Shown piece by piece: positions 20,595-33,673 of a stretch of DNA of 64,000 nucleotides. A model generated the notes under the pieces. That model ran no database searches. It was not told where the DNA came from and saw only the letters and a list, made by a program, of their open reading frames with translations. Origin of the DNA: Cryptomeria japonica (lineage: Eukaryota > Streptophyta > Pinopsida > Cupressales > Cupressaceae). Position numbers and translations under genes: made by a program. The stretch lies in NCBI RefSeq assembly GCF_030272615.1, contig NC_081406.1, forward strand, positions 247,683,218-247,747,217, given 5' to 3'. Within the stretch, counting starts at the first letter, position 1. The number at the start of each line of letters is the position of its first letter.

Positions 20595-23040
20595 TACCCC
20601 TTTCTCCAGGGAAGAGTCCAAATAGAGTGATGCAGAGGCAAAGGAAGAAGTTGTTTTCGTAAGCTGAGCACTCTCCCATCTTTGATTAGGCTAGAGGATT
20701 TGAGTTCACATGCATGAGGACCCTAATGAAGTCGTAAATTTCTAGGGTCACAATTTAATGACACTACAGTATTATTCAACAATGAAACACTACAATACAT
20801 TAACAATGTCTCCATGTATACTTCTAAAAGATCAAGCTTGTTTGATGCATCTTCCATGTGTCCAGGCATGTAACCACCCATGCCATTGCCTTGTTCATAT
20901 ATGCACTCAACAAGAAAGCTCAATATAATAACAACAAAGCCAAACAACTAACTAGCAAACAAGTCAACCTCAAAGACTAAGCATGTGCTTACTTTTATAG
21001 AATCAAGTTCACACAAATCAACCAAGGGCCATAGGTTGAACCATGTGCCTCAAAACCATAAGTGCATATGAACATTGACCCCGACATTTTTTTTTGGTGT
21101 ACACTAAATTTCCTACTATTAAATATTATACCCTTGTGCAATCTACACATAAAATATGTAATGAATGTTATATACAGATTTATAAGCGAACCCATATAAA
21201 TATTTAATATGGCTAAACACACCTCCTAAAGATACACCACAAATAAATATCAAGTTTACATAATTAAACATAATTCTTTTTTGTGCAAGGTGTAGAACAC
21301 CTATTTTCTAACAATGTTTGTATAATTATCAAGAATGAATTCACATGTGAGGATGAATTAGTAGACACATCATACTCATGATGTAATATTTATTCACTGA
21401 AGCTTATAAAATCATCATGTGATGTATAATAATGTAATAATATCAATGGAGTCTACATAAGAAGTTAATGATTGATTGAATAAAAAAATAAGATATCATC
21501 ATGTGAAAAATTTATTATATGGACACATGTCCATAGAATCAATGCTATATTTGGAAAGATAATCATTATTTAAACTCAACATATAAAAGATAAGATGATT
21601 ATTCAAAATCGTATGAATTTATGGATATAAGTTACATGGAAGGTAAGAACTGTACTATCACTAGGTACATTAATGTAATGAATAGGTGATCACATGATCT
21701 CGATACTTTCTTTATGTAAAATCATTATTTTTACAAAGCATAAAATTTGTAGATAAATGAAATAAGAATCTCCAAGAGCATACGATTTGTACTAGGTATT
21801 CCAATTAAAGAGGAGAAAGATAGAACATGATAAAACAAAATCCGTATTAAACACATGCATATCTATAACATGAAAGATCATAAACTTATAAATGTGAAAA
21901 ATAGAAACATGTCAAAGTCAAATTTAAATGAATATAGATTAAGGAAGAAATAAACCCTAAGAGGGTAGTGATAATATGATTAGTTAGGAAGGGAGCATAA
22001 AAGAAAATAATATCTCACAATCTATTTTCAAACATTAGTTTAAAGTGAAGAAGTCTAGATGCATATTGAACCATAAGAAGTCTAAAAATAGCTCAAAAGT
22101 TGGATTACGATACATTTTAAAACATTAATGTTGATGAAAAACCTAGAAGAAGATTAGATCATATAGAATTGACTAGGTTCACCAAAATTTAAAGGAAAAT
22201 AAATATTTTTAATATTATTTAAGATAGGATAATCAAGTAGAATTCCTACAATTCAACTTAAGATGACTTATATTAATTAATGATGATTATGTAGGATGGT
22301 GTACATTCTAAAATATTAAATGATAAATATGAAATGTAAATACAATAAATAATGGTACTTATCTTTCTGACCAAAGAATGAATGTAATCTACCGCCTTGT
22401 TGAACTTTGAATGCATTGAGATTAGGAAAGGACCATGATTATCTATATATTGCCTCAATATTATAATATTGTGTTTGATCTATGCTAGTTTGAGTTTGTG
22501 ATCATAGAAATATCTTGTAGTTGTGGTCTTGATCTAGTATTCTACACACTCCTACATTTTACTTTAACTGATTCACCTATGTTTTCCTACCTTTTCTTAT
22601 TTATGCAAATTGGAAGTAATTAAAAATTTCTTTGTATGATTGTCATTAGTCTTGCAAGGGGACATTTTTCTAGGTCAACACTCAAGAAAAATTGAATAAA
22701 TGATCAAAGATAATACTCTCCATTCAACAAAAATTCTTATATGATGCTTGTACAAATCTAACTTTCTTTCCATGCACCTAATCCAATTGTTCAACTCTTT
22801 TAGGATAAGAGATGATAATAGGATGTTCTATGGATGATCAAATATGTAAATGGATGCATTAAATACCTTTGAAGACACGAAAAATAGAAATAAATTGTGC
22901 ACACTTGTGTTTAGTTCAATATTGGAGGTAGAAATATTGTGAGTTAGCCAAAATCTAAACCTAAAAGAGTCAAGTCCATAATTTTAAAAATGACTCTACT
23001 ATCATAGAAATAACCTGACATAAAAAGGGGCCAATTAAAC

Positions 23041-23154
23041 TAAATAATATATACATGAAAATATAAGAATATGGTGTGAAAGATGTATAAATAAACATAA
23101 ATAATATATACATGAAAATATAAGAATGTGGTGTGAAAGATATATAAATAAACA
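23041..23154. repeat. 57-bp tandem repeat, two copies
   Basis: Two adjacent AT-rich units, 23041-23097 and 23098-23154, each start TAAATAATATATACATG and differ at a few positions. They create a repetitive minus-strand frame that is not a gene. Confidence 0.8.
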
Positions 23155-23904
23155 TATATATTGAGATGTGTGAATATATAAGAATGAAGAATAACTCCAT
23201 AAGAATATGTAATAAATAAATAGATGGGATAGAACTAAAGGCCTAATATTAAACACAACTTGTCATTGTCATATATCAAAATATAGAAAATGCTCTATTC
23301 AAAACAAGACAAGATTAAATATAAATTACATTTATGATGTACTTTGGTGAATAGGCAATAAATATGAAACGACGCCCTTCTCGTTTTATAGAGACCACCA
23401 GTCTGCTCGCATTCCAATGGTGAAAAAAGTATAATTATAGAACGACTAAATTATGGAATGAATGTCCAGAGAATAAAAGATAATAACACACACGTTATTC
23501 TACAATATACCAGTCTCGATTTGTCATCCCCACATGTGACGCCCTTATCAATAGACCGAGCTCACCCCATGTAAAATATATTTACGAAAGTCTGCTTCTG
23601 TACATCTGCAGACGCATTGTAATACGTAATGTGTTTTTCCCAATTTACCAGCTGTTCAAGTCATCCTATGCAATATATTGGTATAATATTATAATGGATG
23701 AGGTAGACATCTTGTCCTTATTAAGTTTGAGAGATTCAATCTTTACTTCTTGTCTCTACATTCAATTACTACATACTTCAATTCTTAATTCTTAATTCTT
23801 AATTACTAATTAGAGAAGATCAATTATTTATTTATAGAATAGATCAAAATTTATTGTGTGTGATTTAAGCCATCCAATATATAAGTGCAATCTTACCTGG
23901 ATGA

Positions 23905-24113
23905 TGCGATTAATCAGACGGGTTGGCTACCGTAGTCTGCGGAGTTTGTGCTGAGTACATTGTACTAATGGGGTTGGATTTCAGAACTGCGTTAACTGGG
24001 GTGGGTTTCATGTTATCACAGGCTCTCAGGAGGCCATTAATTTTACAGCAGGTCAAATTATAAAGGGCAGTGATTGGCTGTCTTCTACTGGGGTTGGTTC
24101 AAAGCATTGACGA
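23905..24113 (+). pseudogene. pectinesterase fragment (C-terminal end)
   Basis: Reading gives NQTGWLP, stop, SAEFVLSTLY and then, after a deletion of about ten codons, NCVNWGGFHVITGSQEAINF and GQIIKGSDWLSSTGVGS. This matches the last 60-65 residues of the intact pectinesterase at 54.7 kb (AGWLAWSADF...VNWGGFHVI...STGVAY). It is the only pectinesterase piece on the plus strand. No upstream catalytic part is attached. Confidence 0.85.
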
Positions 24114-24439
24114 ATTGTTTAATTGAAAACATGAGTCGCCTTGGGCTTATTTTTTCTACATTATGTTTTGACTTAGGTGCATTTCTTGCTAGCTGGAAGA
24201 CCTGTTATCACGGTTGTAGGTAGGTGATATATATCTATCTTCTTCAAGGGACTGAAAGGCTCTTGCATATGTCTTCATCAATGTAGATGGCCGTACACCA
24301 TCTTAGTTCAGTGCTTTCTAGCTACATATTTTCATTGGCTAAACACGGAAGTGTGTTGTCTATTGTAATTTAACTGGTTGTATGCTTGGAAGTAATGCAA
24401 AGTTTGGGTCAAATGATTAATAAATTTTTTCTTTCAATA

Positions 24440-24625
24440 ATTAGCAAGTGTGAATTAGCTATGGGATTGCTGTCTCTTGTTTGCTGGCATTTTGTTCATT
24501 AGCTGTCTTTTTCTTTGGTGCTGTCTTTTGAGATTTGCTGTGCTTTAATGTAAATCTTTTGATCTTTTGACTTTAATGGGTTTCAGGGACCCATCAAAAC
24601 CTATTTTCCCTTATTCAAAAACATT
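24440..24625 (+). mobile_element. L1 3' tail fragment
   Basis: A T-rich segment with TTTGCTGGCATTTTG and GCTGTCTTTT matches the 3' region at 53.19-53.45 kb. It ends in the stem-loop GGGTTTCAGGGACCC...AAAACC (24578-24601) and TTATTCAAAAACATT. It is a heavily 5'-truncated LINE copy; the left boundary is uncertain. Confidence 0.65.
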
Positions 24626-27600
24626 AAGAAGTATGTGGTTATTGTAATGTTAAGTTTGGGTAAATTAGTTAGCATTCTAAGTTGGGGTGAATAAATATAA
24701 TATTTTTCAATTTAAATTAAAGAATTCATATAAAATATTACGATGTAAAAATTTTAGTATTATAATTTGAATTGATTTTTTTGGCAAGTCAGTAATTTTA
24801 TTTATCAATATAAGTTAATGTGATCAATTGTTTGAATTTGTGTTAGTTTTATTTTGACAACTAACTTTCAAATTATAACATTCTAAAAGATTAAACTTTT
24901 CTAAAAATAAGATTGCATGTCTCATTGTTCCTTCAAAGCTAAATTTTGAAAGTTGAATATTATTGTTTTCTAAAGGTATTTTAAGAGAGTTTAAGGCATA
25001 AAAGTGTGTATATTTTAGCTTTACTTATTAATTTTTATGCTATTTTCCATAGATATTTTGAATGCATTGTCTTAGCATTTATTTTGATTCACTTGACACA
25101 TTAACAAGCACTCACACTTGATCTTGTTAACACTCCAAATTATAATTCCACATTCTTAGAAGATGAACATAAAATTTGTGAGAGCAAAGTAAAAAATTGA
25201 TTGATATTGTATATGGTGAAATCAAAAGACTATAATATTATAAAACCTAATAAAATTCAACCACATAAGAACCCTAGTTCTATAATGAATCCACCATACA
25301 CCAATGAAGAAGCTAAAACATGCAAACAACAAATATGAAATTATACCTTCACATGCTTAGTAGGGCTTGATCTCCATTATTCTCCTATCTACATTGATCT
25401 TTCTTTGATATTTTGGTTGCTATCAGATTTTATATGTGCATACGAGCTCAACAAAAAGCATATTATGGTTGTGTAGTTCGGTAGCATGTAGATACTTGAA
25501 TGTTTAAAGATTCACATGAGCATTAGGATTATTAGGATTAAAGGAAGAAATGATCCTATTATATAGAGAGTGCCTTAGAAATGGAGGGATATGATTAAGA
25601 GGTGGAAGGATGAATTAGAGGGTAGGTATAGAAAAGAGGAAAATATTAGGGGGTTGGTTAAAGGTAAATTAAGAGATGAATGACCGGTGTCGTGGAGGGA
25701 AAAAGCTAATAAATAAATAAATTAAATAAAAAATTATTAAATTAATAGAAAAAGTGGGGCCAATTAAGTAAATAAAATATTTATATAATTTAGGGAAAGG
25801 ATAATTTAAATAAATAAAAATCTTTATTTAAGTAGGGAAAGCCTAGAAAAATATTACTAAATTAATTATATAAATAAACATCTATTTGATTAATAGAAGG
25901 TTTAGTACAAAATAATTAAATAAATAAAATATTTATTTAATTAAGATAGGACAATTTTAAGTGTCTACTAATATATTTTTTTAAATGGTGAAAGGTAATT
26001 TGTACAAGAGAAATACAAACATGCACAAGAACAAGTATGGATTTGGTATTAGTTGGGTAATAACATAATAGAATAACTAGCCATAAGCTATACAACATAT
26101 AATGTAATACAATAGTTATGCTAACAAAAATTGAACCAAAGGGTGAAACTTAATCCAGAACAATGTGTCAAAGAGTAGGAAATTAGAGGTCAAGTAATAT
26201 GAGAGGCTATCTCTTTTGCACTTTAGCATTTACAGAACCTAGGAGAATGTTTTAGAGGTTTAAATAGGAGTTTTTTTTTTCAATATATATCTTAATCTTA
26301 TAACATAATTTGAATTAAGATTTTGTTGAGAGATAGTATGCATTTGAATTCCTACAATATTGTATTCTATTAATTGTATTTCTAAATCTATCATAAATAT
26401 TCATAACTAGGTCTACTTGAACAATCCATCAATGAACAATAGATGATTCAAATATAGTAATGTAAATAATTTTTTTAAAGATGGTTTTACAATCTTTATA
26501 AGCATTAACTAATATTATACAATAATCATACTAGAAAGTTTAGTACTAGGAACATGTGCTAATCCCCTAAAAAATCAGACAAATATGGAGAAATTTGGGC
26601 TATGAAGATATTTCTATATGAAATGAGCTTGTCTAAAATTTAGACTACATGAGAGAATGAGAGAACTATTTTTTTAAAAATATGGTGTACCATAAAGCTA
26701 AATAGAATAGAGGACATAGGAATTTTTTGTTTAGAAATACTAGTTTATTCAACAATTGTTACACTAAGAAAAATCACATATATAATTTGTAGATGTAGCC
26801 TTGAGGTACATGACCATTTGACACATCCCTTGATAAGCATTGCAAAGTCATCAATTTGGCTCCCCTATACCAAAAACTATCTTGCAATGACAACCACATA
26901 GCTCTAACATTAAATTCTTCGGAAAAAGAAAAGATACACACAATCAGTCATAGAGAAAAAATGATGGATACAAACTTTTAAATCATCAAACCCATATTCT
27001 AGGTACCTAAAAACATGATAAAGGCTAAAATATTTCCCTTGATTTCTATGGGAAATCAAATTTAATTACACAAACTATAACACCTATGGATAATTTGGAC
27101 ATTAATTCTATAGTTTAGAGGCCGATATAGTATTTTTTTTAAATCATCCTGGTGATTATTAAATTCATATTTTACGTAAGAGAGAATCTTTGTATTAGTA
27201 GATTTATAATTTATAGCTATCTTTAAGCTGCATGGCATATCATGTGCACTTAGATATCATTTGTATGGTTCATTCTATATCATAATTCTCTTAAAAATAA
27301 TTATTTAAATATCTCTCTTCCATAGTGATCAATGCCATGTCTCCTTGATTCTTTTCACAAATAGAAAAACCCACTACAATAAACCAAACTTCAACTAGCT
27401 TTGTGTACAAAATACTTGTAGGTGCCACTACTTTGTTAAACTATTTGAACTCAATTGCTAAAATAACTATTACCATTTGATAGGAAAAAAGATCTATGTC
27501 CATTATTGATGTAGGCGTAACTCTTCGTAGGTGGGCACATCAAGTGATATGTCACAGTGCATGTCTTACGAGAGCATCTTGCGGAGTAGACTACTATTGT

Positions 27601-28431
27601 GAGGTGGTTACTGTAAGAGGTTATGACAAAGCATTAATTAGCATCTTACATGATTCCTTGTGCCTTCCTATTCTTGGTATAAAATTTGGTGGGTTATGTT
27701 TTGTAACTTGCATGTCATAAATTGTAAATTATGCAAAATGTGAAGGTCTCCTCCTAACTTAGGATTCTAGGTTCACTCCAACCAATGGTATGTTGTAAAC
27801 TCAAATTAATTTCATCCCAATTAGTATATCAATTGATCATGGTTTTGAGTGTTTAGGGTCTTTGGTTGCAGGTAAAGAATGAAGAGATAGTATAAGCCAA
27901 AAGGATTAGTTGAAGAAAGACTTTGTCGATTTGGATTTGGAGAAAGAAGAAATGAAGGTTGTAATCATATTTGAAGGTGGTACAAAATTAGCTATGGTGG
28001 TACGAAAATATACAAAATTTTGTAGAATAGATAGATGGACACACCACTTTGGTTTCCTCATGCACATCACCTTTACACCCATACACACACCAACTATTTT
28101 ACCATGATATGTATGCATTCAATCATGAGTAAAATTGAAAAATATTATTTATAAATAAAATTGTTTATGTACACTTATAATTTATCCTTGATTATCTCCA
28201 CCACACTTACCAACTAGTACACATGGATAATTGTATAGTTAATTTAAAAAAAAAGAAAAAGAAATGATAAACACCTATTTTTGTTCTCTTTTATTTGAAA
28301 CCTTAAACCATACTTAATCTTAATATTATATATTTCTACATATTTGAAATTGATGTATATTCTTTATAATAGTCTTCTTAATAAAAGGTACTCAACACAA
28401 ATTTTGTAGACCACACTAGCCAACTAGCCGG
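24626..28431. other. AT-rich stretch without recognisable genes
   Basis: Nothing with convincing coding, RNA or transposon-end character was seen. The interval 25700-25965 is a degenerate array of TAAATAAA / ATTTATTTAATT strings separated by short GGGAAAG-like spacers. Open frames such as 27496-27720 have no recognisable domain. Confidence 0.55.
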
Positions 28432-28875
28432 ATTAAAGAAGTCACCCAAATAAGACTGCAAGTAAACAGTTCGAGAGTACTCTTTCCATGTCCTCCCCAG
28501 GTATCTTGGGCCATGAATCCCTTCCCCACCACAACTGCATTTCAAAAAAAGCATACATCAAACAAGTTTTTAACCAGCAAACAACCCTCAACAAAATGCC
28601 AACACTTGACATGTGAAAAGGTATTGCAGCAGATATCCCAAAATATTGCACCTGATTAATCTAAAATTGTGTAGATAATAAATAATTTTAACAAATAATC
28701 TTACTTTCTCAAATCAAATGAATTCGAACCCAAATGAAAAATAAAGTATCCTTAATAACAGTAGAGAATAGATTTCAACGGGAGATAACCATGCAATATT
28801 TAATATTTACCGAATGTGGCAGAGTTGAAGGGGATGGAACCGTGTATGGCATTTTTGCTTCTTGTGTATGTCTTC
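28432..28875 (-). pseudogene. pectinesterase pseudogene, 3' part (intron retained, exon 2 mostly deleted)
   Basis: Nucleotide similarity to the intact gene covers the end of exon 1 (near 28811-28870, next to the ACCGAATGTGGCAGA splice-donor context), the whole intron (about 28530-28810) and two joined pieces of exon 2: the acceptor/ATGCAG boundary with its first codons, and the YLGRPW-region downstream piece (28440-28500). Most of exon 2 between them is missing. On the right it is cut exactly at the LTR of copia H (28876). With 30642-31130 it probably forms one former gene. Confidence 0.82.
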
Positions 28876-29100
28876 TGTTAGGAAATAAAGTTTACATTTA
28901 ATAAATCAAGTTAGGTTAGTTAGTTGGTTGGGTAGTTCACTTTTGTAAATTAGTCTTGTAATAGAAATAATAGCTTTATAAAGCCAATACATTAGATATA
29001 TTGATTGAATCCTATGAAAATAATATATTACCTTTTTACTTTTTCAATGTAAATCTTTGTATTATACTTTTGTTGTTGCTGCTTACATTGCTATTTTACA
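28876..29100 (+). repeat. 5' LTR of copia H
   Basis: It starts TGTTAGGAAATAAAG and ends ATTTTACA directly before TTGGTATGAGACC, a near match to the initiator-Met primer site TTGGTATCAGAGC. The length of about 225 bp is short compared with the roughly 0.9-1.5 kb of the other copia LTRs here. Confidence 0.75.
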
Positions 29101-29419
29101 TTGGTATGAGACCATTAAAAATGTTTTTTTTTTGCCTGTGAAAGAATGGAAGAGAAATGAGAATAGTGAAATGAGGGCATTAATTTCTATGTGTGGGAAG
29201 AAGAAAGTCTTATGTCAAGTGGAGGCATGGAAACTAACATAGTAGAGTTTCATTTGATGAAAGAAATTTAGAATTATAATTGTTTTTATTTCATCAAATC
29301 AAGGTATGTGCTTGTCATCTCTCTATTGTCAAAAAGATTAATATTAGTTTCTGTTAAATAAAATGGAGTGATAAGTGTTTTGATTGATTTCATTTAATAT
29401 GAAAAAAATCATATATTTT

Positions 29420-30220
29420 CCATAGTTTGAAGGTCATGAATTTCATAAATTGCAAGGTAAAGTGCAACTAATTTTGATAGAAAAAGATCTTTGGGATATT
29501 GTTAATGGAACTATTAAAAAACTACAAGATGCAGGTGAAGCATTAAAATGAGAAACAAAAGATCGTAGAGCTATAGCAGTGATTGGTCTTGGGTTATCTA
29601 ATGCCAACTTACATCATATTGATTTAACAAAAACCTCAAACCAAATATGGCAAAGCTTTAATTCTTTATTTGGGTCGCATGCTTCAAGTGTTAAAATGGG
29701 AATGAAGCAAAAATTATTTGGTTTGAAGATGAAAGAGGGTGAAAGTATTGTTCAACATATTAGTACATTTCGTTCTCTTCTTAATTAGCTTGCTGGAATA
29801 AAATGTATAATTGATGACGATGATGCCAAAACCATTATATTAAATAGTATGCCTTCAAGTTTTGACAATATTGTGTTTACTTTAAACAAATTGAATTCAA
29901 GTCCAAGCTTAAAAAATGTGATATTTGACTTTACTGATGAAGAGAAAAGGGTCACTAAAACACTCTCAATTACTAAGGAAATTGTTTTGTTTGCCAAAAG
30001 GAAGACTAATGTTTTAATAGGGAAGAATAATTTCAAATGCTTCTATTTTAATTAGAAAGGACACATTCTAATGAATTACATTCAGTGTGCTAGAAATCTT
30101 ATTGATGGAAAGATAAAAATAGATGATGCTTTAATTGCCAATGAAACTGGGGGATAAAATTGTACTTTTGCAATGTGTAATCAAGATGACTATGAAGATG
30201 CATATCTTCTCTAAGAATTT
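29420..30220 (+). pseudogene. copia H: gag
   Basis: Reading gives IEKDLWDIVNGT, AIAVIGLGLSNANLHHID, QIWQSFNSLF, MKQKLFGLKMKEGESIVQHI, LNSMPSSFDNIVFTLN and a knuckle-like CFYFN, stop, KGHILMNYIQC. This is the UBN2/copia gag pattern, with the final CX2CX4HX4C degraded (Tyr for Cys, TAG for Gln). Stops near 29551, 29788 and 30055 break the frame. Confidence 0.8.
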
Positions 30221-30489
30221 AAGGGGTACTATTGGAGGTTGGTCGAAATAGAAGCTAGAGGATTTCTATCATCCCAAACTAGCTTCTCGTTCAGGGATGA
30301 TACATTGCATGAGAAACATCTTTTTATCGCTAGTCCTTTCAAGAGAAAGAGGGGGCATGCAGTGGTATGTTAGTTCGTGGATTGTTGAATCAACAAAATT
30401 GGTGAGTAGTTGGAAGCCACAAACTAAATATGGACAATTGTATGTTGGATGATCAACATATTTACTCAGACATGTGGAATTTGGATTGA

Positions 30490-30641
30490 TCCTGCTATAG
30501 AGTTGGAGATTCATTTACCTGGACCAAGAAGTTTAGGTTGATGTTGATGAAGAGTTGGAGATTCAAGACATTTGCCTAGAACAGAAAGTTTAGGCTAATG
30601 CTGATGAAGATAAAGAGTTGAAGAGTCCAGAAATTTGCCTA
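30490..30641 (+). repeat. imperfect 50-60-bp tandem repeat, about three copies
   Basis: GAGTTGGAGATTCA(...)TTTACCTGGACCAAGAAGTTT, GAGTTGGAGATTCAAGACATTTG... and GAGTTGAAGAGTCCAGAAAT... follow each other with GAAGTTTAGG / GAAAGTTTAGG joints. The block lies between copia H and the second half of the pectinesterase pseudogene. Origin unknown; 30221-30489 holds nothing recognised. Confidence 0.6.
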
Positions 30642-31130
30642 ATGTTAGTGATGGCCGTGATGGCCGTGTTGAGCAAAGCGTTTAGCTCGCTCAGTTGCTC
30701 TGCGTTCATTTCAGCATGTCTTAAAAGAGAGAGCAATCTGTCGAGCTCGTCTTCAGATATGTCGATGAAATCCACACAATCCCCAACAGAAATTTTTGCA
30801 GTACAGTTCAGCAGCACACATTATCATCGCCACCACCAGAACAGAAGCAACACATTTTTCCATATTCTTCTTCACTAGGAAAGACATTTGCTTTGTCTTT
30901 AATGTAGGCAGGTTTTGAATTATGGAATTCATCTACTTTATTAAAGAAAAGCAAAACTAATTTCTCCCTCGAAGTCAAGGAACAACCCTACCCCAGAATG
31001 ATTACCTGGTGGGGGTTGTATTCTATTCGCGCTTGTTTTCAATTCAATCTATCGACTATTGTGGGCATCACATGCGCAGGTCATATCAAGTGTTGGTACA
31101 TTGCACGTTGTGGGTATGGGATAAGACTAC
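30642..31130 (-). pseudogene. pectinesterase pseudogene, 5' part with promoter
   Basis: The minus strand carries the conserved proximal promoter (about 30920-31130), a start region, a signal-anchor-like segment (EKCVASVLVVAMIMC) and, after a deletion of roughly 75 codons, the PMEI part ISVGDCVDFIDISEDELDRL...LNTAITAITN. The deletion fuses the anchor to mid-PMEI in a different frame. The catalytic domain is not here; related 3' sequence is at 28432-28875 on the far side of copia H. Confidence 0.85.
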
Positions 31131-31139
31131 TATATAAAG

Positions 31140-31784
31140 TTAAATGGAAATGATATAAACGTTAAAATGTTATGTAACAAATGTTTTGATTGAAATTTAA
31201 TTATTCAGTGTAAAGTATATAAAATATTAATTTATAGGTTTTTGGATTTGAATAAATCTGATTGAGGTATAAAATTAATTTTATATATATATATATCTTT
31301 GTTACATATTTTGGATATTTAGTGATAAATTTTAATTGTTGAAGTTTAAAATATTCTTTACATAGTTATGAGGAATATTGAATTGAGTCCATCATTCAAG
31401 GGTCAAACTTGCTTCAACACTGTATCTTGATGGAAAATTGACTTTTGGTGGATGGTATAAACAAGGAACATATCATCACTTGATTGAGCTACAATTGTTT
31501 AATATCTATTGATCTATTGAAAACATAACACTACTCTTTATTTATATTAGCAAACATTTTCTTGAATAACATGATTCTTAGATGCTTTGTAGTCCAATAT
31601 TCATAAAATGTATAATCATCCAAATAAAAGTTTCTATCTTTTATTCGATAACCATTCACTTAATCAAAATTATTTTTATAATATTATGATAATGAAGTTT
31701 TAAAAAACTCATATGCCAATATTAATTGTCCTATTTCTGTTGACCAAAATTTATTTTGACTACTAAAATTTATCTTAAGATGAT
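31140..31784 (-). repeat. pectinesterase upstream block B, copy 1
   Basis: AT-rich noncoding sequence directly upstream of a pectinesterase promoter. Landmarks are GTTAAAATGTTA, TTGGATATTTAGTGATAAATTT, GAGTCCATCATTCAAGGGTC and GGTGGATGGTATAAACAAGGA. The same landmarks recur at 33880-34536 and 58336-58690, and their beginning at 62271-62337. It continues on the other side of the LINE at 33674. Confidence 0.75.
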
Positions 31785-33673
31785 TTTTTTAATTTATTAA
31801 GGGTTAAACAGGTTTTGAGGGGACCCGAAACCCCTTACAATAGGTTTTGAAGGGACCTGAAACCCTTAGGATGTAGCTGAAATCCAAAACCCAAAAGAAG
31901 AACGCTGCATAAAGATAAACCAATACTAACAATAGCCAACCAACAACTTGACAACAATAAAAGGCATCAAAGATCTAGCAAAAACATCCACAAGGCCTAA
32001 GCCATCAAACAAGAGAGACTATTCAGAAAAACATGAGCATAGGGTTTTTATAGACTCCCTTAACCTTAAACATGGGTTTTAACAAAGCTCCCATAACCTC
32101 CACCTTCAGTGAAATAACTAAAGCATACAAAAACAAACTGAAAAATTGGGGTTTTTAAAAAAGGCTCCCAAAACCTTCAACAAAAAAGGATTCTAAAAAG
32201 GCTCCCTTAACCTTATGTAGCAAGTCCCTGTGTAAAACAATGTCTTCAAATTCCATTGTGCCAAAGCCAAAGTTGAGAATCACTCTCAAAATCCACATCG
32301 GTAGGAAAAGGAGAGTGATACCATAAACAAGGGCTTGTAGAGCCCCCAAAAATCATCTCTTACCAAAAAATTGAACCCAAGTCTCTACCTCCATATAAGA
32401 CAAATCCACCCCAAAAGAAATAGGAGGCAAAAAATAAGCAAGGAGAACTTGAAACAAACAACAACCCATCACAACCCTCTCCACCTAAATAGGAGAATAG
32501 TGAGATAAGAGCCAAAAAGGTCAATGGAGAGCCCCCAAAAGACCCAACTGCACCTAAGCACCAAAAAACCTACACCAAAAATAAATGGCTAGAACCTACC
32601 CTTGAAAAATAGTGGCAACAAACCAACCACCACACCCGCACCAAAGAAAAACGTAGGAGGAATGACTAGCCACCAAACATGTCACCAAGAAAAGAGGCAC
32701 TAGAAAACTCTACAACAAACACCAGCTCAATAGGCATAGCAACAACATGTCTCGCCAAAGTATCCATCTCAATAGGAACATAGAGGAAGTGCACCATCCA
32801 AGTAGGAAAAGGAAGTTAGGGACCAAGGCCCAAGTAGAAACAACAACAAGAAACAACAAAAGAATAAAAAAAGAAATACAAACTGAAAGAGAAATAGCTA
32901 GAGGAGGAATCAAGAAAGCACCCCTTGCATAAAAGACCAACCACCAAAAAAAGGCCCCAAAAAACAACAATGACAATAAGAACAAAAAATAAGCCCACTG
33001 GAGATGCCACAACATAGGAGGAGAATGAACCCCAACCACCCAAAACCATAGAACCCCAAAAGCCCACAAGGAAAGAGGGACCCAGAAACAAAAAATCACC
33101 TAAAACAAAAAGGGGAGCTAAGAAACTAGAGTAGGGAAGACAAAAGAGAAGAATCCCCGACACTAAGGCAACCCAACAAGGAGGAAAAATACACCCACAC
33201 CTAAAAGCTAGCCACAAAGGGGAGATGAAGCACACAAACTCAAACACTACCAAATTGACCACCGCACCAAGCTTGATAAAATCAAAGGCAAAAACACTGA
33301 CAACATGAAAAGCCAAAGAAAGCATAGGCAAGACAACACCAACATAGGCAAAAACTCCTTCCTCTCAAAACCATAACACGATTTCTCCCACACCTGCTCT
33401 TTATCATTCCATGACATCCACAAACATCAAACACATGCATCTCCACACCAACTCCTCTGAAATCTTTGTCATAGAATGCGCAAAAGAAGAGAACATCATC
33501 TCTGATCAACACAGGTAGAGGAAATGGCAATACAACCATGAAGGAATCAAACCACCACAACCAAGGAGACACACAAACCTCTCATCACCATCTTCATCCT
33601 CATCTATGTTAGAATCACCTCACCTGATAGAGGAGAAAGCCTAACATATCTCCTACCTCTCTCACCTCACACA
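31785..33673 (-). mobile_element. 5'-truncated LINE with target-site duplication
   Basis: The direct repeat CTTAAGATGA flanks the insertion (31775-31784 and 33674-33683) and is followed on both sides by a similar Y-TTT. The left end is a T run and two copies of the L1 stem-loop tail in reverse (31811-31834 and 31843-31866), so the element lies on the minus strand. The interior is G/T-rich on the minus strand, with hydrophobic-looking but unrecognised frames that I do not regard as genes. Length is about 1.9 kb. Confidence 0.75.

Larger units (their letters stand above)
20490..23904. other. AT-rich stretch without recognisable genes
   Basis: No credible coding region, RNA gene or element terminus was seen, and open frames are short and AT-driven. 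Two local tandem repeats (20538-20594 and 23041-23154) are listed separately. A small run of the TTAATTC unit occurs near 23780-23805. Confidence 0.6.
28876..30220 (+). mobile_element. short-LTR Ty1/copia element H, 5' part only
   Basis: A 225-bp LTR, a primer site (TTGGTATGAGACC at 29101) and a gag frame are preserved. No pol and no 3' LTR are seen. The element sits between the two halves of a pectinesterase pseudogene, so it inserted into that gene or pseudogene. LTR length and gag sequence set it apart from copia A, B, C and E. Confidence 0.78.

Noticed and set aside
23041..23154. Possible CRISPR-like or satellite array
   Set aside because: Only two adjacent units with no spacers, in a plant-type genome.
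22970..23256. Minus-strand frame with repeated SYIFMYILF-like units
   Set aside because: Explained by the 57-bp AT-rich DNA tandem repeat; not a protein repeat under selection.
25700..25965. AT-rich array as a possible matrix-attachment region or replication origin
   Set aside because: Composition alone is not evidence; no defined motif set supports a function.
27496..27720. 74-codon plus-strand open frame
   Set aside because: No recognisable motif and no supporting context; length is compatible with chance.
32710..33572. Overlapping hydrophobic minus-strand open frames that look like membrane proteins
   Set aside because: They lie inside a TSD-flanked LINE, overlap each other in different frames, and their Phe/Leu/Val/Trp-rich content follows from G/T-rich DNA. 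No family pattern was seen.
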